Part shown: piece by piece, positions 49,376-62,210 of the stretch
Layout of the letters: each line of letters opens with the position of its first letter
Position numbering within the stretch: position 1 is the stretch's first letter
Source: Megaleporinus macrocephalus
Taxonomy: Eukaryota; Chordata; Actinopteri; Characiformes; Anostomidae
NCBI GenBank assembly: GCA_021613375.1
Contig: CM038703.1
Coordinates: forward strand, 25,346,194 to 25,410,193
Direction: 5' to 3'
Length of the DNA: 64,000 nucleotides
Notes under the pieces: generated by a model
The model's input: only the letters and a program-made list of their open reading frames with translations
What the model was told of the DNA's origin: nothing
The model's database searches: none
Made by a program: the position numbers and the translations under genes

Positions 49376-52300
49376 GACCAACACATTTCATATTATATGA
49401 GTAATGTTATTTAACAGTACTTGATTTAAAATATTATATTTTTGTCGAAAGACAAGGCTATGTTTTAAGTCATATTTCAGCTGTTGTTAGTCTAGTTGTA
49501 TAGCTTCATATGGGTCAGCTGGATATCTGGCTACCGATGTTGGTATGCTAACATCGTTAGCAATATAACCAAGGCCATTTTTTACATTTTGTTCAGAGTT
49601 TTTAGCTTGACAAATTAATGCCAATTGCATTTTTTTCTTAAATCATTTATCTGGCTGAAAGCACAGCTCTTCTCCAGATTAGTTTTAGTAAGCATGATCC
49701 TATAGTTTACTTACAAACATGTCTTTGCAACTATTATAAACCAGACAGGTGTAGTTTACGATTTTTATAAAAAGAATGATTGTCAAATGATTGTTTAAAA
49801 TTATATTCATCTATGTTATTAACATATACACTAGTATTCCCACATTAATGTGTTACAGAAAGACTTATTTGACATTTTTTGGGTTGTTTAGATTGGAAAA
49901 CTACTGGGGTTCCTGTTTGCTCAGACACGTAAGTGTTGTTGGTCTTGCTCTGTATAATATTGTCTGTGTGTGTGTGTGTTGAACTTGATTTCCTGAGTTT
50001 AAGCTTAAGTTTATACAATCTTACAATTTTATGAATATCTTTTGCACAGAATGACAAGTCCTGGTAGGCAAGGTGCAAGGGAAATGCCCAAGAGAACCCG
50101 CTGTCCACCAAAAAAACTAAGGTTCTTTGAGCAGAACACTGATGTACAACTGCATGAACAAGGTATTTTTTAAATAATATTTTAGCTTTAGATACACAGT
50201 TAGTACAAAGTTCACGGTTAATACACAGTTCTAGCACACACGTGTTACCTTTTAATTAACTTTGAAAAAAAAAATGGAGTTGTTGATGCTCCTAATGCAA
50301 ATAAAAGTCTCTCACTGGTTATTATTTATGGCCAAGTGCAAATCAGTGTAGCTGTGGCTACAACAAATACACAATACATTAGATCATTAAAATGTTGGAA
50401 GATGGTAAAGCCATTCCACAGACACTTGTATAAAGTCACATGCTTTTATTAGACAAGGAATAACGTTGTATAGGAATAACGTTAACGTTGAATAGGAATA
50501 ACGTTAACGTTGAAATGTGTTGCAGGTGTAAAATGCAGGAATGGAAGAAAGTTGATCTGACAAAGCATAGAATATCAAATAAAAGTCAATTGATTTAATT
50601 ATTTAATTAGCATTTTCCAAACTGCCCCAATGCTTTCTGATTTGGGGTTGTCTTTAGTATATTTGACATGAGATCCTCAGAATCCCACAAAATCTTCGTT
50701 ATTTTTGGTGCTTTTAACCATTGTGTTTTGTTTGTATGCACATTTGCATGCAGAAGACACTACTTAATGTATTAGTTCCATTGCTTTGTAGTTCACCCAG
50801 CAATATAGCCTATGATTCTTTAAACAGACATTTTGATCAATATTTAAGATGTATGACATGGTCTGAAAAAATCCCACTAAAACCAACCTGACCACTAACT
50901 TGAAATTCATATTTTTACCATATTTTATCATATTGTTTTACTGACCTGCAAGTTGATGTTTTAGTTTTTGGAATTTGACATCAGCATTTTTTTATGTACT
51001 TATGCTATCTCATTCTCATTTTTAGGCCTTTTTGTATTTTTGACATTCGAAGATGGATATACCGCAAAAAATATAAAGTCCTGTGATTTACTGAAAGTGG
51101 ATGAGTCTCCTATTGGCAGTTTCAAAGAGCTGACACCTGGAGGCAAGGTTCTTGCACGGTGGTCTGACAATAAATTTTATAATGCCACCATCGAGTATGT
51201 TGGTGAAATCGAGCAAAACCAGGATGAAAAGAAAGGACATGAAGAAAAACAATCAAGCTGCTCAGAGATTCTACAGCCTTTCATCACAACCCTCCACAGC
51301 CCAACATCCCTACCCAAAGATGCATCTCCAAGCTGCAGGCCAAAGTTTCAACGAGTATCCACCTGCACAAACCCAGTTCAAGCCCTCTTACATACCACCA
51401 CTGTCACAAACACAGAGTAAATCTCCAACCCCACTTTGGAACAACCAGCCTATGTATTCACAGCCTGTGGTACTGCCAGGGACTTATGACCAAACTCAAA
51501 ACAGTCTTAATTCTTGAATTTAGATGAGCATCAGAGCCAGGGCATTCCAAGTAATCCAAGTTGCAAGGAATCATTTATGAAAGTTTTGTTCTGTCCCTCT
51601 TTCAATGATATTCAACCTGATCTGCCATCTTTTGTTGAAAGTGCAAATCAGAATATTGGTCTAAACATGAATGATGAGCATTCTAATCCAAGTTCAACAG
51701 ATACCATAATCCTGGAGCGTCATCCATCTCCAGAATGTGGAGTGCTCAAAGAGTTCTCACAGACTGGAGCAAATGAAGCCAGACCATGGGAACCATGTAG
51801 TGCTTGCAGGCAGGAAGTACAGTCAATGATGGAGGAAAGAAGGAGGATGAGAGAGATGCTGTCTAGTATCAGTAAGTGTTTTTGCTTTGTACTTTTCTCT
51901 GTTGTAAAACTTGCTTCCCTGTACTTTTACTGTTTGCTCAGTATTGGACAGCAAATAAAAAGGACCAAGCCTTGACCACAGTTATACAGTATACTGTAAA
52001 ATAACACATTTTTGTGGAAAGTAGTATTTTTTTTCTGACCTAATGTGAGGAACTGTGGTTGTGTACTGATATTTTATTGATGACACTGATTTGTAAAAAC
52101 ACCAGCACACCTAATGTTAACATTATTAAGCACTGTGTAACAAAACTAGGGTTAATGATATCCACAAATGATACTGGACTGATTTGAAGAGCAATTTGGA
52201 AAGGGTTAAACCAGAACTTAAATTTGCATACAGGAAGACACTACTTAAAGTATTAATTTTTTTATTGTAATATTAGTGTTTTCCTGGAGTAAATAAATAC

Positions 52301-53691
52301 ATACTGTCCAAATAAGCAGCTTTTTAATTATCATGGGTGCCTTTTACTCAGTTTTGCACATTTCTTATTTTGTTGCTTGCAAACAGACTGACTGAAAAAA
52401 ATCCCAATGCATCCATTTTTTTCTAGATATTGAACAGTTGCAAGCAGTCAGGGACTTCTTAGACTAAGTTGAGGCGCACAAAGGACTCAACAGTGGACTT
52501 ACAGTGCCAAAGGCTAGGCCTGGCCAACATGAGTTATATCCAGACAGTGGACTCTTCCTTTCCTCTACCAGACTCGCAGCAATTCACCAGGAGGCAAAAG
52601 GGGACTGCCTTCGTCTGTTCCATCTTCTGTTTGAGGAGTTCTTCACTCCTGAAGAGTGCATCAATTCTGTTCCATTTGGAAAGCATGGGAAAGTCCCAGA
52701 GGGTAAGAAGAGATTGAATAAATCCAAAGTGGATGGAATATTAAGTAAGTATTCAAATTTCTTATGTAGTATCACATTCCTTACCGAAGAAAAACTTAAT
52801 GTTCAGTAGTGTTCAAAATAAGCAGTGTGTTTTAAAACACAAAATTATTTTCTATTAATGAAAATGCACTTCAAATACAACATCCTTAATTCCAAATCAA
52901 AATATTAACAAAATGCATCCTGTTTATGTTAATCCTTTGCAGAAAGTAAAGAAAAGTTTATATTAGGCTGTTAAATAAATGTGCCAGAAACTCAAAATTC
53001 AAACATGTATTAGCTGAAAATCTGTTTGAGATTTATATACTCTACTTTGAATTACTGAACTAATATTTAGTGGCAAAACCATTGTTTCTGAGCACTGCTG
53101 AAGGTGATCATTGGCTATTGGCTAATAGTCTTTGGCATGTTGGATATTCCTGGCTGAGCAGCCTATAATTAGCTGCACCTCAATCAACTTTTTAATCAAA
53201 GTATTTTCATCATCAGAACAATGTCCAGAACAACTAATTTTCCCCAGTATTCCAGAAGGAAATGCACAACCAACATGTGCAACATTTGCCTCCCTCCTAC
53301 CTTAAATAAGGGCAGTAATTGACTTGTTATTCCACAGAACAGTGACTTCCATAACTTGGCTACTCAGAAGGAGCAGCATTCATGTACTAACTGTTGAGTT
53401 TTTTTTTGTAATGACAACAAAATATCACTTCTACCAACAGGTATTTGGTAATATCCAGTAAATGATATTGGACTGATGTTTATTTTTTACTACTGTTGTG
53501 CACAGTGTGTGGTACATTTATAAACCATTGTAAATACTTTCTTTTATTTTCATCTGCAGTGTATGTAATGAGCTGTGGTAACCTACAGGGATGGGAACCA
53601 GTGGATAAAGGCAAACTGAAGAAGGCAGCTGTCAACAAATGTCGTATGAGGACAACATCGAAGACTTTATAAAGGGAAGGAAGAAAATTAC
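49344..53691 (+). pseudogene. Tudor/SH3-like plus BEN-domain gene, multi-exon, decayed
   Basis: Exons with consistent splice phases: one ending 49368 (5' untranslated), 50050-50162 (ATG at 50051), 51026-51871, 52427-52744 and 53560 to about 53691. The start exon is short and basic (MPKRTRCPPKKLRFFE). The next encodes FVFLTFEDGYTAKNIKS and GGKVLARWSDNKFYNATIEY, a Tudor/SH3-barrel-like strand pattern. A Pro/Gln/Ser-rich linker follows, then CSACRQEVQSMMEERRRM, a short coiled coil. The fourth exon gives the BEN core: LYPDSGLFLSSTRLAAI, EEFFTPEECINSVPFGKHGK and VPEGKKRLNKSKVDGIL. The fifth has MSCGNLQGWEPVDKGKLKKA. Lesions: two frame changes within 51026-51871 (about 51200 and 51508), a TAA near 52465 and a frame change near 53645. 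BEN domains bind DNA or chromatin partners. It lies head to head with the transposase inside one element. Confidence 0.6.
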
Positions 53692-53790
53692 TCAAGGTAC
53701 TGGGGTTTTGTTTGTTTGTTTCTATAGTAAAAAATGGAGCCTTAAAAGAAAGAAATAAGAGACAAGAAGGAGATATTTGAAATTCTCAGT

Positions 53791-54409
53791 TGTGACTCCT
53801 TTAATCTGAGCTTTTTCATGTCTCAATTTTGTCTAATTCTATCTGGCTCTGGAGTTACAACCACGCGGTAATTCAAAATACTCAAACTCAAAATAAAGAG
53901 TAGACCAATATTTAACAGCTCTTCAGACTTATAAGCCCGTATCAGTGCCCGTAACTACGACGCTTACAGGCATGCTAACACACCAGTAAATAGCTGAGTG
54001 ACTCTTAATCATATATACTCATTATACTCCGGTTGTTTTTTATTCCACACACTTTTATTCAACTCAAATGCTTTGGACACCTTACACATATGTATTTACA
54101 CTTTAATCCACCTTTTCACCCGAACACCCGAGTTTCTTCTCTTCACATCTGAACAAAACACCGATGTCAGGGCGAACTAAGCTTGCGGTAAAGCTCATGA
54201 ATACAGCACCATAGGTGATTTTATGCTTAGATTAACTAATATTAGCCAATTTGAACTAATTAACAGCACACGTTTCTCCAAATGATGTGCGCACACACCG
54301 ACGGAGGGAGAGAGCGAAAAAGAAAAAGGCGGGGAAGGGGAAAAAACACTGCACAGGCTCAGTAGAGGTTCACTTAAATATAGCGTGCTTGTTTTAAACA
54401 GGGGTTACA
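53791..54409 (-). repeat. Possible solo LTR
   Basis: In minus sense the segment starts TGTAACCCC, has a TATATTTAAG box near its 5' side and an AATAAA further on, and ends GGAGTCACA. Length is 619 bp. The flanking pentamers (tcagt and tccag) do not match, so evidence is only structural. Confidence 0.3.
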
Positions 54410-54429
54410 TCCAGTTTTCCTTATTTATT

Positions 54430-54575
54430 ATGTTAAAATAGAGTGGCAAGTCTTAAAGCTCAAGTCCGATTCCAAGTCCAAGTCAGTAAAGGTAAAGTCT
54501 AAGTCAAGTCACAAGTCATCAGTTTAGTGACTTGAGTGCAAGTCATGACACTCGAGTCCACAACACTCGAGTCTG
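54430..54575. repeat. Right subterminal CAAGTC/GACTTG repeat cluster
   Basis: CAAGTC, CAAGTCC, AAGTCA, GACTTG and CTCGAGTC recur at least ten times in both orientations up to the final CTCGAGTCTG. It mirrors the cluster at 37739-37835. Confidence 0.65.
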
Positions 54576-54583
54576 TTAAACTG
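54576..54583. repeat. Right 8-bp target site duplication (TTAAACTG)
   Basis: An exact copy of 37731-37738, immediately after the right terminus. Confidence 0.65.
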
Positions 54584-54621
54584 CATTAATTTAAGTGCAT
54601 TTTGTGCTGTTCAAGTTACAT

Positions 54622-57600
54622 AATATCAAGTCAAGTTTATTTATATAGCGCTTTTTACAACAATGTTGTCTCAAAGCAGCTTTACAGAGTTTTGAAAACA
54701 GACAGTTACAACATATATCCCTGAGTAAACAAGCCAGAGGCAACAGTGGCAAGGAAAAACTCCCTCAGACTGGAGGAAGAAACCTTGGGAGGAACCAGAC
54801 TCACAAGGGGAGACCCCTCCTCCTCTGGTCAAACAGTATTTACAGTAAACTAAATACCAAAGAAAGGAGCCTCTGTTTGAAATCTGGAAGGCAAAGCTTT
54901 AGAAGCTGCACAGATAGAGGCAGAGTATGACTGAAGCAGTCTCTGGCCGAGGCAGTCTATGACTGATTCTTTAGGTAAAGTGGGCGTGAGCTGAAACAGT
55001 CCCATCCTATCTCAATGCTGGTACATCTGGATGGCACAGTGATGTAACTGAGGGTGTAGCAGTAGATGGACAGGTGAAGGCCCTGATGATCAGTCCTTCA
55101 ACAGCGTTCGACAGACAGGAGGACAGTCATTACCTCAGGAAGAGTAAAGAGAGAAAGTTAGTTCGGCTCGGGAGTAAGACTGTAGAGAATATGAATATTC
55201 AGAATTTTAGAGTGCAGCTGGTTACTCCAGCAGATCTAACTATAACAGCTTAAACTAAAAGGAGAGAACCAGAAGGCAACATGGACATGAGAGCACCCTG
55301 AGACACTGGGATCCCCCCACTCCACGGCCAATAAACCTGTGGTGGAACAGCAGCACAAACATCAGTTTACCATAAACCTCTGTGTCCATGAACCCCCAGA
55401 TCTCCTGCCTTTATCTAAAAGGGAAGATTAATTACCAAAAGCTACACTAAACAAGTATGTTTTCAGTCTAGACTTAAATATTGAGACTGTGTCCCAAACA
55501 TTAACTGGGAGATTATTCCACAATTTGGGGGCTTTGTAGGAAAAAGCTCTTCCCCCCATTGAAGTCTTCTGAATTTTTGGAACTATTAGAAAACCAGCAT
55601 CCTGTGATCTGAGTAAGCGTGGCGGTTCATAATAGGAAATTAGATCTTGCAGGTACTCCGGTGCGAGACCGTGCAGGGCTTTATACGTCAAGAAAATAAT
55701 TTTATAGTCAATACGGAAGTTAACAGGAAGCCAGTGTAGCGCTGATAAAACTGGACTGATGTGATCGAATTTCCTGGTTTGAGTTAGTAGACAATAATGC
55801 ATTACAGTAATCTAGCCTTAAGGTTATAAAGGCATGCACTAACTTTTCAGCATCAGACATAGATAATGCATTTCTTAACTTTGAAATGTTTCGTAGGTGA
55901 AGAAACGCTGTCCTTGTAATATTACCTGTGTTGATTAAATGTCAGATCTGAGTCAATTGTTACACCAAGATTTTTGGCTACTGAACCAGGAACTACAGAG
56001 CAGTCAGCAAGATTTAGCATTAAATCTGAACATTTAATCCGAGCAGCCTTTGGGCCGAGGAGGAGAACTTCAGTTTTATCAGGGTTCAAAAGAAGGAAGT
56101 TCTGTAGCATCCAAAGTCTAATATCTCTTACACAATCTTATTTAATCTGGATTTATCATCTGGTTTGGCTGATATGTACAGCTGTGTATCATCAGCATAA
56201 CAGTGGAAACTAATTCCATGTCTATTTATAACTGAGCCTAATGGTAGCATATATAGTGTAAATTACCTAAAAACAGAACCTTGTGGAACTCCATATTGCA
56301 CTTTTGTAGAGTTATTTATCTTTTAACTGAAAGCGATCACTAAAGTAAGATTCACACCAGGATAAAGCTGTTCCTGTGATTCCAACTATATTTTCTAATC
56401 TGTCCAAGAGAATAGCGTGATCTATAGTGTCAAAAGCTGCACTTAGATCGAGTAACATCAGTAGAGATACGTGGCCCTGATCAGAGGCAAGAAGATGATC
56501 AATTGTTATCTTAACTAAAGCTGTCTCTGTGCTGTGGCCTAAAACCAGATTGTAATTTTTCATATATGTTGTTCTTATGAACAGAACAGAGTTGTCGAGC
56601 TACAGCCTTTTCTAAAGTCTTAGAGATAAATGGTAAATTGGAAATAGGTCTATAACTAGACAGTTCTCTGGGGTCAAGATTTGGCTTCTTTATCAAGGGT
56701 TTTATCACAGCTAGTTTAAAAGACTTAGGTTCATGACCCAGACTAAGAGAAGAGTTGATGATAGGTTTAATTATAGCTAGTAATACTTGTTTCAATAGGT
56801 TTGTTGGAATCATATCGAGTGTGCATGTAGCAGAATTTGAGGAAGAGCTAAGTTTTTCTAGTTCTGTCTGCTGGAGTGGACAAAATGTTTCTAGTCTTTC
56901 TTCTGGAACCACATTTCGTGCTGTTTCAGCCAAACCGGATGAAGGATAGGTTACTCGTATTGGTAGAACTTTTTGTCTAATATTCTCGATTTTGCTATTG
57001 AAAAAGTCCATGAAATTATTGCTGCTGTAGTTGGTGGGTATTTTACGCAGTCAGTTAGTCTGTCTAGCTCTGTTGGGTCTGATGATGGAAAAATTATGGT
57101 TGAGAAATCTGGAAGGATTTCGATAAAGTGCTGAGATGTATTTGGCATTATTAAACATTTCATGCAATAACAGGGTGATGTACATACATTTTTACTAAGT
57201 GTGATGGCCCACTAAGGTCCCCACATGTAACAACAACATGGGTATTGGAGTGTGCTGGGGAGGTCATAGTTTGATGTAGTTTTATTGTGCTCAACGTAAG
57301 GATAAAAAGGTACTGTTATTTACACTATACATAGCTCTTTGGTATCCTACCATTGCTCATCTTGTACTAATGGTCAGTAATTTAACATATTTTAAAAAGG
57401 TACACTCTGCTAGGAGTGCACACTAGCAAGAAGAGTCAGACCATAGGTTGAGACAGTTTTACCATTTTAAGCAGCTCACCGAATGTGTTTTACCGCCTTC
57501 TTTGTTCCCTAGGAGCCATGTCTGCAGCGTGGGTCAGTGGGTGGTGCTTAAGAGGGAGTGCGGGCTTATGGAGCATGTTTTTATAGACATGCTTGGAATT

Positions 57601-57990
57601 CTGGGAAGTGTAGCCTAAACTATCTGGAACCTCTATAGGGGGAAAAACCAGATGCATTCAGGGAGCTATTTAATAGTGTGGGACATTACTGTTTTTATAT
57701 CTGACTTTGAAGTTTTATCCTGTGTGTCGAGAATGTGCTGTGAGATACAAGACTGTGTTGTCAAACTGGATGTAACTGTTAGCCACTGTTTTTTGGGGGG
57801 TTGTCTTTTGCCTGGCCAGAATTTTTTTTGTAATACATTTTTAAAAATTGACTCCTTACTGTCCTCCTGGCTTTGTTTTTGGTCACACCCTGACACTAAG
57901 ACTCAATTCATATGAAATTAGGTAGTGATCTGAAACTACTGAAGTCTGTGGAAGAACAGTAAGATTATGTATATCAACACCTAAGGTCAA
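54622..57990 (-). mobile_element. L2-like LINE, 5'-truncated, interrupted by a solo LTR
   Basis: The minus-sense 3' end is a gctttacagagt / gcgctatataaataa tail near 54625-54690. ORF2 pieces from 5' to 3' read the endonuclease end VLPQTSVVSDHYLISYELS (57901-57990, beyond the LTR), SSYRPISNLPFISKTLEK, MLLDLSAAFDTIDHAILLDR, a [12 protein letters not shown] catalytic block (near 56170-56215) and LLLNPDKTEVLLLG. The C-terminus has HISPVLSALHWLPVNFRIDY and FKSRLKTYLFSVAFGN. Several frameshifts and an internal deletion near 57050 make it non-functional. A closely similar plus-strand copy lies at 58878-62980. Confidence 0.85.
57200..57895. repeat. Solo LTR (696 bp) with 5-bp target duplication
   Basis: The segment begins TGTGATGGCCC and ends CACCCTGACA, i.e. 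TG...CA. It is flanked on both sides by CTAAG (57195-57199 and 57896-57900). Removing it with one CTAAG restores continuous L2-like LINE sequence. A 5-bp duplication fits Ty3/gypsy or related LTR elements. No internal region remains, as after recombination between two LTRs. Confidence 0.8.
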
Positions 57991-58436
57991 TATAGGTAAA
58001 GTTGTTCTTTTTCTTTTTTAAAGTGAGTATTAAATAATGCAGAAAACTTTCCCGTGCGTGTGTGTTTAATGTAGCATTTGAATACACATTAACATATTTA
58101 CATTTACAGCATTTAGCAGATGCTCTTTTCCAAAGCAATTTACAAAAGTTCTTAGTGTTTAGTCTGTGAAAGTATCCGTAACATAGTGTATAATATAAAT
58201 AGTGGTAGTATTGCAGTAATTGTAAAAATAATGTTATTCATCACATTTAAATAAGTAAATAAATATAATATGGAAGATAGAAGATCTAGAGATCATACAT
58301 GTTTTTTTTCTAAAATCAGTGTAAAATTTTATTAGGAAAAAACATACATATTTCATATAGAAGTCATACGTTAGAACATAGTCAAAATGTAAGATTTACA
58401 CCAAAATGTATAGTTTTCCTATAGGAGTCCCTTATA
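57991..58436. other. Spacer with a common fish interspersed motif
   Basis: The phrase acatttacagcatttagcag with atgctcttttcca (about 58096-58130) is widespread in fish genomes; its class is unknown to me. No gene is seen. Confidence 0.4.
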
Positions 58437-59049
58437 CAGTGAGGAAAATAAGTATTTGAACACCCTATGACTTTGCAGGTTCTCCCACTTAGTAATCATG
58501 GAGGGGTCTGTAATTTCCATCCTAGGTGCATGTGAGAAACAATCTATAAAAAAAAAAAAAGAAAAAAAAAACAATGTATGATTTTTAAAATCATTTGTGT
58601 GTTACTGCTGCAAATAAGTATTTGACCACCTGCCAATCAGCAAAAATTCTGTCCCTCAAAGACCAGTTAGTATACCTCTAAAGAGTCCACCTCCACTCCA
58701 CTTATTCTAAATTAGAAGCACCTGTTTGAGGCCGTTAGACCTCCACAAGGCTGGAAAGGGCTAAAGGGCAATTGTCAAAAGATACTGTTGGAGCAAGTAT
58801 TAGAAAATGGAAGAAGCTAAACATCCCTCAGACTGGGGCTTCATGCAAGATCTCACCTCGTGGCGTATCAATGACCTGAGTTTGATTAGTCCGTTTTTAT
58901 TGTATATTAACCATCTGTAGACCCTTACAAACTATTTTTACAGGACTACATACCACATAGTGGAGACTGCAGTTTAGCTTTCCAACAAAGGCTGGTGGTA
59001 AGATTGCTTTAAATTGACTGAAAAAAAGTAAGTACCACTATCTTGTACT

Positions 59050-59929
59050 ATGGCTGCGTTTGCTTGTGTGGAGTGTGGCATGTATAGTGCTAGTCCTCGC
59101 TCCACCACTAGTGACAATAATAGTGGGTTAGTTTGTGAGAAGTGCCAGCTCATTTCTACTCGGGTGGAGAAGGTGAACCAATTAGAGGTGCGCATTCAGG
59201 GTTTGACCAGGGATAGAGAGCAGAGTTCAGTGTTGTCTACCCCGGGTGCTTTAGGGAGAGTTAGGGTCCCATCGACTCCGGCTGTAGAGCCCCCGCAGCA
59301 GGGCTAACGCTGAAGCCAAAGCTAAGGCTAGCCCACCTGTGCACCACGCACCTATTCGCGTGTCAAACAGATATTCTTCTCTCGGTGAAACAGCCACCGA
59401 GGAGTCTGTCAAAGGCAGTCTGGTTATAGGAAGCTCTACTGAACGACACGTGAAATTAGCTACTCTTTTTGGGGCACCAGCAGCTAGAGTTATCAGCTTA
59501 CCAGGAGCCAGGGCGCCGGACATTAGCAGCAACCTTAGGGTGTTAGCAAACAATAGATATTCGAGGATAGTGATTCACGCAGGTGGTAATGATATTTGTA
59601 TGCGGCAGTCTGAGGTCACTAAGAATAATATTAAAGAGGCGATTAAAATAGCCCATACGATGTCCGATGCCGTAATATGCTCTGGCCCTATTCCAAGACG
59701 GCAGGGTGCTGAAGCTTACAGCAGGCTTTGGGCGCTACACTGCTTGATGTCCAAGTATTGTGCCCAAAATAATGTTGGCTTCATAGACAATTGGTCCAAG
59801 TTTGAGGGAAAGTCTGGTCTCGTATGGCGTGACGGTGTCCACCCCACACGGGAGGGTGCCGCTCTGCTATCGTGCAGCATAGCCCATAGCCTGTTAGTTA
59901 GTCGGCAGAGCAGCGTAGGTAGTTGCTGA
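59050..59929 (+). pseudogene. LINE ORF1 protein with zinc-binding motif and SGNH esterase domain, frameshifted
   Basis: The first frame (59050-59307) has CVECGMYSAS and CEKCQLI, a CxxC...CxxC pair, followed by a short coiled coil (STRVEKVNQLEVRIQGLTRD). After a frame change near 59305, the second frame (to 59929) carries an SGNH/GDSL hydrolase. It has LVIGSSTERHVK in place of the usual GDS block, IHAGGND with the block III Asn, and DGVHPTREGAALL with the catalytic His. Esterase domains in ORF1 are known from CR1- and L2-type LINEs. Here the nucleophile position reads Ser-Ser instead of Asp-Ser. Confidence 0.8.
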
Positions 59930-60139
59930 CTGTCCTGAACCGAGACCAGGCAGCAGACAAACAGGCTAAACCGACCGTCTGCTCGCTGCCTTGAGACATC
60001 ACCTGATACAACTATATTGAGACTGTTTCACTGCCCCGAATTAAACACAAACTTAGAAAATCTCAATCAGTTTGTTTAAATAACTTAGTTAATATAAGAA
60101 TATTAGATCCAGTGTCAAGCTGCAGTGTTTCTGAACTAA

Positions 60140-62210
60140 GGTTTGGTTTATTTAATACAAGATCACTGAACTCTAAGGCTATCATTGTAAATGATACAAT
60201 AATGTATCATAAAATTGATGTTATGTCTCATAGAAACATGGATTAAACCTGAGGAATATTTGACATTAAATAAAGCCACTCCCATAGGCTAAATATGTAC
60301 ACAGACCCAGACTGCCCGGTAAAGTAGGGGGTATGTGTGTCATTCATAAAAATTCATTAGACATGAGTCAGAAACACAATCTCACTTTTAATTCTTTTTA
60401 TAAACATCACCAATCTGACCACTAACAAGTGTACTCACCCTAGTCAGCATTTATAGACCACCAGGACCATATTCTGAATTCTTAAAAGAATTCAGTGACT
60501 GTTACAGATCTAGCAGTGAGCACTGAGAAACTAATAGTTGCAGGAGATTTTAATTCACTTTGAGAACTCTGCAGATCCATTAAAAAAAATTGAGTCTTAG
60601 TAAAAATGTACGTACATCACCCAGTTATTGCATGAAACGTTCAATAATGCCAAATACATCTCAGCACTTTATTGAAATCCTTCCAGATTTATCAACCATA
60701 ATTTCATAATTCCATCATCAGACCCAACAGAGCTAGACAGACTAACTGACTGCGTAGAAAATACACTCCGATTAACTTTAGACAACGCTGCACCTATAAA
60801 AATTAAAAAGATACTACAAAAATTAAATTCGCACCTTAAGACAGGCAGTACGGAAATTGGAGCGCAAATGGAGAGTGACCAAGCTGGAGGTATTTCACTC
60901 TGCTTGGAAGGACAGCCTTAGCAGTTACAGAAAGGCACTTATTAAAACACGCTCAGCATACCTGTCCACACTCATCGAACACAACAAAAACAAACCTAGA
61001 GTTTTATTTAGCACCATCGCAAAACTTACCAAAAATCAGGCAGGAACTGAACCTCAAATACCCACCAACTACAGCAGCAATGATTTCATGGACTTTTTCA
61101 ATAGCAAAATCAAGAATATTAGACAAAAAGTTCTACCAATACGAGTAACCTATCCTTCATCCGGTTTTGCTGAGACAGCACGAAATGTGGTTATAGAAGA
61201 CTACAAACACTCCAGCAGACAGAACTAGAAAAGCTTCTCTTCCTCAAATTTTGCTACGTGCACACTCAAGTCTTTTAAACTAGCTGTGATAAAACCCTTG
61301 ATAAAGAAGCCAAATCGTGACCCCAGAGAACTGTCCAGTTATAGACCAATTTCCAATTTACCATTTATCTCTAAGATTTTAGAAAAGGCTGTAGCTCGAC
61401 AACTCTGTTCTCATCTACATATATGAAAAATTCCAATCTGGTTTTAGGCCACAGCACAGACAGCTTTAGTTAAGATAACAAGTGATCTTTCCTCTGATCA
61501 GGGCCACGTATCTCTACTGGTGTTACTTGATCCAAGTGCAGCTTTTGACACTAGAGATCACACTATTCTCTTGGACAGATTAGAAAATATAGTTAAAATC
61601 ACAAGAACAGCATTATCCTGGTTCACATCTTACCTTAATGATCGCTTTCAGTTTGTAAAGATAAACAATATATCATCTAGTTATACAAGAGTGAAATAAG
61701 TTCCACAAGGTTCTGTTTTAGGTCCTCTGTTACTTACACTATATATGCTTCCATTAGGCTCAGTTATAAATAGACATGGAATTAGTTTCCACCGTTATGC
61801 CAGTGATACACAGCTGTACACATCAGCCAAACCAGATGATAAATCCAGATTAAATAAGATTGTGTAAGAGATATTAGACTTTGGATGCTACAGAACTTCC
61901 TTCTTTTGAACCCTGATAAAACTGAAGTTCTCCTCCTCGGCCCAAAGGCTGCTCGGATTAAATGTTCAGATTTAATGCTAAATCTTGCTGACTTCTCTGT
62001 AGTTCCTGGTTCAGTAGCCAAAAATCTTGGTGTAACAATTGACTCAGATCTGACATTTAATCAACACAAGGTAACGTTACAATGCCTTTTTCCTACAAAG
62101 CCCCCAAATTGTGGAATAATCTCCCAGTTAATGTTCGGGACTCTGACAGTCTCAATATTTAAGTCTAGACTGAAAACATACTTGTTTAGTGTAGCTTTTG
62201 GTAATTAATC
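60140..62210 (+). pseudogene. L2-like LINE ORF2 (endonuclease-reverse transcriptase), heavily decayed
   Basis: Pieces in order: GLFNTRSLNSKAIIVND (endonuclease start, near 60140), KWRVTKLEVFHSAWKDSLSS, a fingers block, then palm and YASDTQLY near 61795, where the second residue pair of the YADD motif is altered. MLQNFLLLNPDKTEVLLLG follows at 61885. The end joins FNQHK directly to a late C-terminal segment (LKTYLFSVAFGN), showing a deletion of several hundred bases. Confidence 0.75.
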
